A program made the translations under genes and the position numbers. A stretch of 64,000 bases of DNA from Arcicella aquatica (GTDB lineage: Bacteria > Bacteroidota > Bacteroidia > Cytophagales > Spirosomataceae): positions 8,569 to 72,568 of the forward strand of contig NZ_JAYFUL010000029.1 of assembly GCF_034928825.1 (NCBI RefSeq). The letters are read 5' to 3'. Every line of letters begins with the position of its first letter. The first letter of the stretch is position 1. The notes below the pieces were generated by a model. That model worked only from the letters and a program-made list of their open reading frames with translations. It had not been told where the DNA came from and made no database searches. Of this stretch, positions 61,427 through 64,000 are shown piece by piece.

Positions 61427-62908
61427 CTATTTAGTTATATTCGTGACTTCAGTCTTATAAATAAACCTGTCTGAGGAAAAATACATGTACTTTCCATTAA
61501 TCTCAATATTATTTGTTTTGGGAATTTCGGCGACTTTCTTTCCATCCTTATCAATTACAATGGTTATATCATTATTATTAATAAAAGTCCAATCTAGATA
61601 TTTATCCGATATTTTATAGTAACTATTCTTTAAGTATTCGCCTTGTTTATTAAAATTATGGTCTAGCACAGTAATTGTAAATTCATCGTTATAAACATAA
61701 TACTTTGTACTGTCTATCTCGTAAAGAGTTTTATATGTTGAAGCACTGGTTTGAATGTACACGCTATTTTTCACGAAACCATTCCATTCACGTAGCTCCT
61801 TTTTCTCCATCTCTTTAGTCATAATCATTTCTCCATTTTCTAATGAGTATTTAGAAATTGCCCTTTTGTGCATGATTATAAGGGTATCCCTGTCAAAATA
61901 ATAATTTTCAATAAGCCCTTTTTGTTCAAGCTGATTGATATATTTTATACTACCGTCATTATTAAATCTAGCAATAAAAGGTTTTTTTTGTTTCATTCTA
62001 TAATAACCGCCTAATAGAGAATAACCCAAATTGAAAAGATAGAACGAATCTTTCTTATGAAATAAAATAGATTCACTACATTCTATATCTGTAGGGAAAA
62101 ATGTCTCAGAAATTACATTTCCTTGATAGCTCATTCTCAAAAGCCTATCAACAGTGGCAATAACAAAACTGGTTGAATCTCGAAAAAAATTAGACGTCAA
62201 AAAGCAATTACCTTGATAATTAAAATCTGCACATTCACGTGCCACTGGAATATCATAGCTCCACCCTTTACCTGTTTTAACATTAATACTATTGATTTTA
62301 TTATTCAAAAAAATCAATGAAGTATCTCGATAAATATACTTGCGAGAAAGCCCCTTTTTAAAAGATAAGTCATCTCGTTCCCAAACCATATTTCCAGTTA
62401 GTAAATCAATACCATAAAGTCCATCATTTTTCCTGAAAAGCTTATTTTTATAGGTAATACCTACATTGGCATCATAAAATGAAAAAAGCAAAGGATTATC
62501 TACTTCCCATAGTTCTTTGCCTGTTTCAGTATCAATTCCAAAATTTTTGTTTCTTAAAGCCAACACAAGAAAATTGTTAGAAAAAGACAAGTCTTGGGTT
62601 TTTAAATTAATTTCTTTATACCATTTTAAGTCGTTTTTAATCGGATTAAATATCCCTAAAAAAACTTTATTAGTTTTTTCAGTATTAGGTAATCCATTGA
62701 AAATTACTGAATAATGATTTTTTAAAGAATCATATTTCATTCCTAAAATTTTATGACTGAATGAGTATTTTTCAGCCAAAATAGGTTCTTTATTATCTTT
62801 TATTCTGTAGCCAATAGTATCTGTTTGGTTTTTAAATTGAATTATTTGTCCTTTTAATGAGCTTAATAAAAATGTGTATAGGAAAAGTAATAGGCAAACT
62901 TTTTTCAT
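61427..62908 (-). CDS. exported PQQ-repeat-like beta-propeller protein
   Basis: 493 residues. The signal peptide (VCLLLFLYTFLLSSLKGQ) is followed by repeats with the PQQ-like pattern: FGIDTETGKELWEVDN, LYGIDLLTGNMVWERDD and INVKTGKGWSYDI, each ending a strand with W. The C-terminal third has weaker repeats (KYSLENGEMIMTKEMEK). No enzyme residues are recognised; it is probably a periplasmic or surface binding/scaffold propeller of unknown partner. Monocistronic, with a hairpin just after its stop. Confidence 0.72.
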   Translation of the reverse strand: MKKVCLLLFLYTFLLSSLKGQIIQFKNQTDTIGYRIKDNKEPILAEKYSFSHKILGMKYDSLKNHYSVIFNGLPNTEKTNKVFLGIFNPIKNDLKWYKEINLKTQDLSFSNNFLVLALRNKNFGIDTETGKELWEVDNPLLFSFYDANVGITYKNKLFRKNDGLYGIDLLTGNMVWERDDLSFKKGLSRKYIYRDTSLIFLNNKINSINVKTGKGWSYDIPVARECADFNYQGNCFLTSNFFRDSTSFVIATVDRLLRMSYQGNVISETFFPTDIECSESILFHKKDSFYLFNLGYSLLGGYYRMKQKKPFIARFNNDGSIKYINQLEQKGLIENYYFDRDTLIIMHKRAISKYSLENGEMIMTKEMEKKELREWNGFVKNSVYIQTSASTYKTLYEIDSTKYYVYNDEFTITVLDHNFNKQGEYLKNSYYKISDKYLDWTFINNNDITIVIDKDGKKVAEIPKTNNIEINGKYMYFSSDRFIYKTEVTNITK

Positions 62909-63340
62909 TGATTTTAAGTGTTTGTATGTGTATTATTTATTGATTATTCGAAAAATCATCTTATTTGATTTTATACAATATTAATACGATTTTGAATAGA
63001 AAATTAAAATTCAAGTAATAATAGTTTTACTCTTTACTGGTAAATAAAATATATTTAAAAAATTAAATGCAACCTAGTACTCTTTAACTGCATCTTATGT
63101 CTGAAATATAGAAGAATTCTATTTTTGATTCCAAAACTCATCAACTTTAAAGCATTCGCTTAAACCAAAATCAATTGTATTTTAAGAGACTCTACCATTT
63201 ATAAGAATAATTAACCGTTTAGGGTACTTTGTATTGCAAGGTACTATCTTTTACACATATCTTTAGCACTATAAATATGTAAACAGTAAGCGTACAAGTA
63301 ATTTCTAAACAAATAATTTAATATTCTAAACAACAAGAAA
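62909..63340. other. 432-bp divergent intergenic region
   Basis: It separates the PQQ-like gene (minus) from the small secreted protein (plus). Strongly AT-rich, with runs of A/T; both promoters must be here but no exact -33/-7 pair is seen. No gene or repeat is supported. Confidence 0.5.
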
Positions 63341-63733
63341 ATGAAAACCTTACTTAGAACCCTCGCCATTGCGTTATGCTCAACAGTGTCCTTGATTGCT
63401 AATGCAGGCGATGATGCAACAAATGGTAGAAAGACATTAAAAGTCGCTATTTATCCTGCAACGAATACTATGAAAATGAGCGTAGTAGTTGAGAAGCTTG
63501 TCGGCAGACAACTATCTGTAAGATTAAAAAGTGAATCTGGCTTTGTGTTGCATTCTGAATATATTAGAAAAAAGGATACGTTATACTTTGGGAAGTTTAA
63601 TTTAGAAGAATTGGAAGATGGTAAATATTTAATTGAAATCTTTGATGGTGAAACTAAAATCGTTAAAAATATAGAAATAGGAACGATAAAACCTCAGGTT
63701 GTTGCTAATGAGCGTTTTATTACGATGAATTAG
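63341..63733 (+). CDS. small secreted beta-sandwich protein, unknown
   Basis: 130 residues. A clear signal peptide (TLLRTLAIALCSTVSLIANA) is followed by a short soluble domain with alternating strands: TLKVAIYPATNTMKMSVVVE, GRQLSVRLKSESGFVLHSEY and LEELEDGKYLIEIFDGETKI. The layout resembles the single Ig-like domains (DUF3244-type) found in many Bacteroidota secreted proteins. No catalytic residues; no operon partner. A repeat element follows 33 bp downstream. Confidence 0.65.
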   Translation: MKTLLRTLAIALCSTVSLIANAGDDATNGRKTLKVAIYPATNTMKMSVVVEKLVGRQLSVRLKSESGFVLHSEYIRKKDTLYFGKFNLEELEDGKYLIEIFDGETKIVKNIEIGTIKPQVVANERFITMN

Positions 63734-63766
63734 GTGGTTATTTAAAGTAATCACTCCCCTGTGTTT

Positions 63767-63899
63767 GTGTGCCACAAACCACGGATGGAGAAGCTTTTAT
63801 TCCTAGCGAGGGACTTAAGTCCCTCGCTAGGGATAAATATCTTGATTTTCAGATATTTATACACTTATGAATAATCCTTCTCCGTGGTCTGTGGCACAC
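63767..63899. repeat. 133-bp inverted-repeat element with GACTTAAGTC core
   Basis: The outer arms GTGTGCCACAAACCACGGAT (63767 onward, to 63793) and CCGTGGTCTGTGGCACAC (to 63899) are near-complementary. The centre-left holds a 42-bp palindrome (63796-63837). The stretch after the palindrome, TTGATTTTCAGATATTTATA, resembles the flank of the 2.65-kb palindrome. Confidence 0.75.
63796..63837. repeat. 42-bp near-perfect palindrome centred on GACTTAAGTC, copy 3
   Basis: Self-complementary around 63816/63817 with one T-G mismatch; the half-site reads TTTATTCCTAGCGAGGGACT then T. It is the third member of the family with 2648-2703 and 25400-25457. Confidence 0.88.
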
Positions 63900-63955
63900 C
63901 ATAGCCGTCAGGCTATTGATTTATTTTATTAATTTTGTCTTCAAAATCTGATACA

Positions 63956-64000
63956 ATGAATTTAGAAGATATATCAAACTCAATTGAGTTTTTAGAAATT
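63956..64000 (+). CDS. possible start of a gene, cut by the window end
   Basis: An ATG at 63956 opens a frame (MNLEDISNSIEFLEI) that is still open at the last base. Only 15 codons are visible, so it cannot be identified and may not be a gene. Confidence 0.3.
   Translation, partial: MNLEDISNSIEFLEI

Noticed and set aside
1..64000. tRNA, rRNA, riboswitch or tmRNA genes
   Set aside because: I scanned the intergenic stretches by eye and found no cloverleaf, T-loop consensus or known riboswitch core.

Overview
The window looks like a chromosomal stretch of a low-GC Bacteroidota bacterium, most likely order Cytophagales. Signs are a SusC/SusD pair, an OMP_b-brl_3-type receptor, DUF5686 and DUF2723 proteins, LytS/LytTR two-component pairs, weak Shine-Dalgarno sites, and promoters of the TTTG-N19/20-TAnnTTTG type (best at 9280-9310 and 20733-20764). 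I see no rRNA, tRNA, CRISPR array or recognisable insertion sequence.

Layout. 1-4.8 kb (minus strand): truncated mnmE, an SCP2-fold protein, a dienelactone hydrolase, queG and a YgiD-type dioxygenase. 5.0-6.4 kb: a lone circularly permuted ATP-grasp gene. 6.5-8.9 kb: a HpaII-type restriction endonuclease and its C5 methyltransferase. 9.3-13.8 kb: a serine hydrolase, a PIN toxin-antitoxin pair bracketed by two 63-bp palindromic repeats, and an outer-membrane receptor. 14-20.6 kb: two tandem LytS/LytTR pairs followed by a DUF3500 lipoprotein and a HupE/UreJ-like membrane protein. That last operon has a 12-bp direct repeat at exactly 21-bp spacing in front of it, the geometry of a LytTR site. 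20.8-32 kb is mostly housekeeping: pheS, a DUF2723 membrane glycosyltransferase-like protein, grpE-dnaJ, a divergent alkA/ogt alkylation-repair pair, a THUMP-like methyltransferase with no ATG start, and a DEAD-box helicase. 32.3-37.3 kb: a three-gene type-1-secretion-like ABC/HlyD/TolC operon whose ATPase domain is visibly degenerate. 37.7-45 kb: a DUF5686 protein, then an unusual accessory chaperone set (98-aa GrpE-like protein, 832-aa Hsp70 relative, 520-aa membrane-anchored unknown). 45-48.8 kb: a beta-propeller protein and a two-subunit molybdenum hydroxylase. 48.8-52.1 kb: an Rpn-family nuclease and a three-gene cassette that resembles the Bacillus SdpABC peptide-toxin system. 52.6-61 kb: a Bcr/CflA efflux pump and a susC-susD-OMP-phosphatase operon. 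61.4-64 kb: a PQQ-repeat-like protein, a small secreted protein and the start of one more possible gene.

The intergenic spaces are rich in structured repeats. There are three loop-less palindromes centred on GACTTAAGTC (2.65, 25.4 and 63.8 kb), three CTCATGGCATGAC inverted repeats (10.4, 11.2 and 20.6 kb), a 162-bp inverted repeat with an orphan half copy (9.1 and 40.7 kb), a roughly 107-bp tandem array (29.2-29.5 kb), and two copies of a TTACTTTTCTT hairpin element (1.5 and 54.3 kb). Several loci are nested, with low-complexity arms outside and a strong palindrome inside.

The two most promising undescribed systems are the Sdp-like operon at 49.9-52.1 kb and the Hsp70/GrpE-like/membrane-protein set at 40.3-44.9 kb. 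Functional calls are from reading the sequence only; no database search was run.
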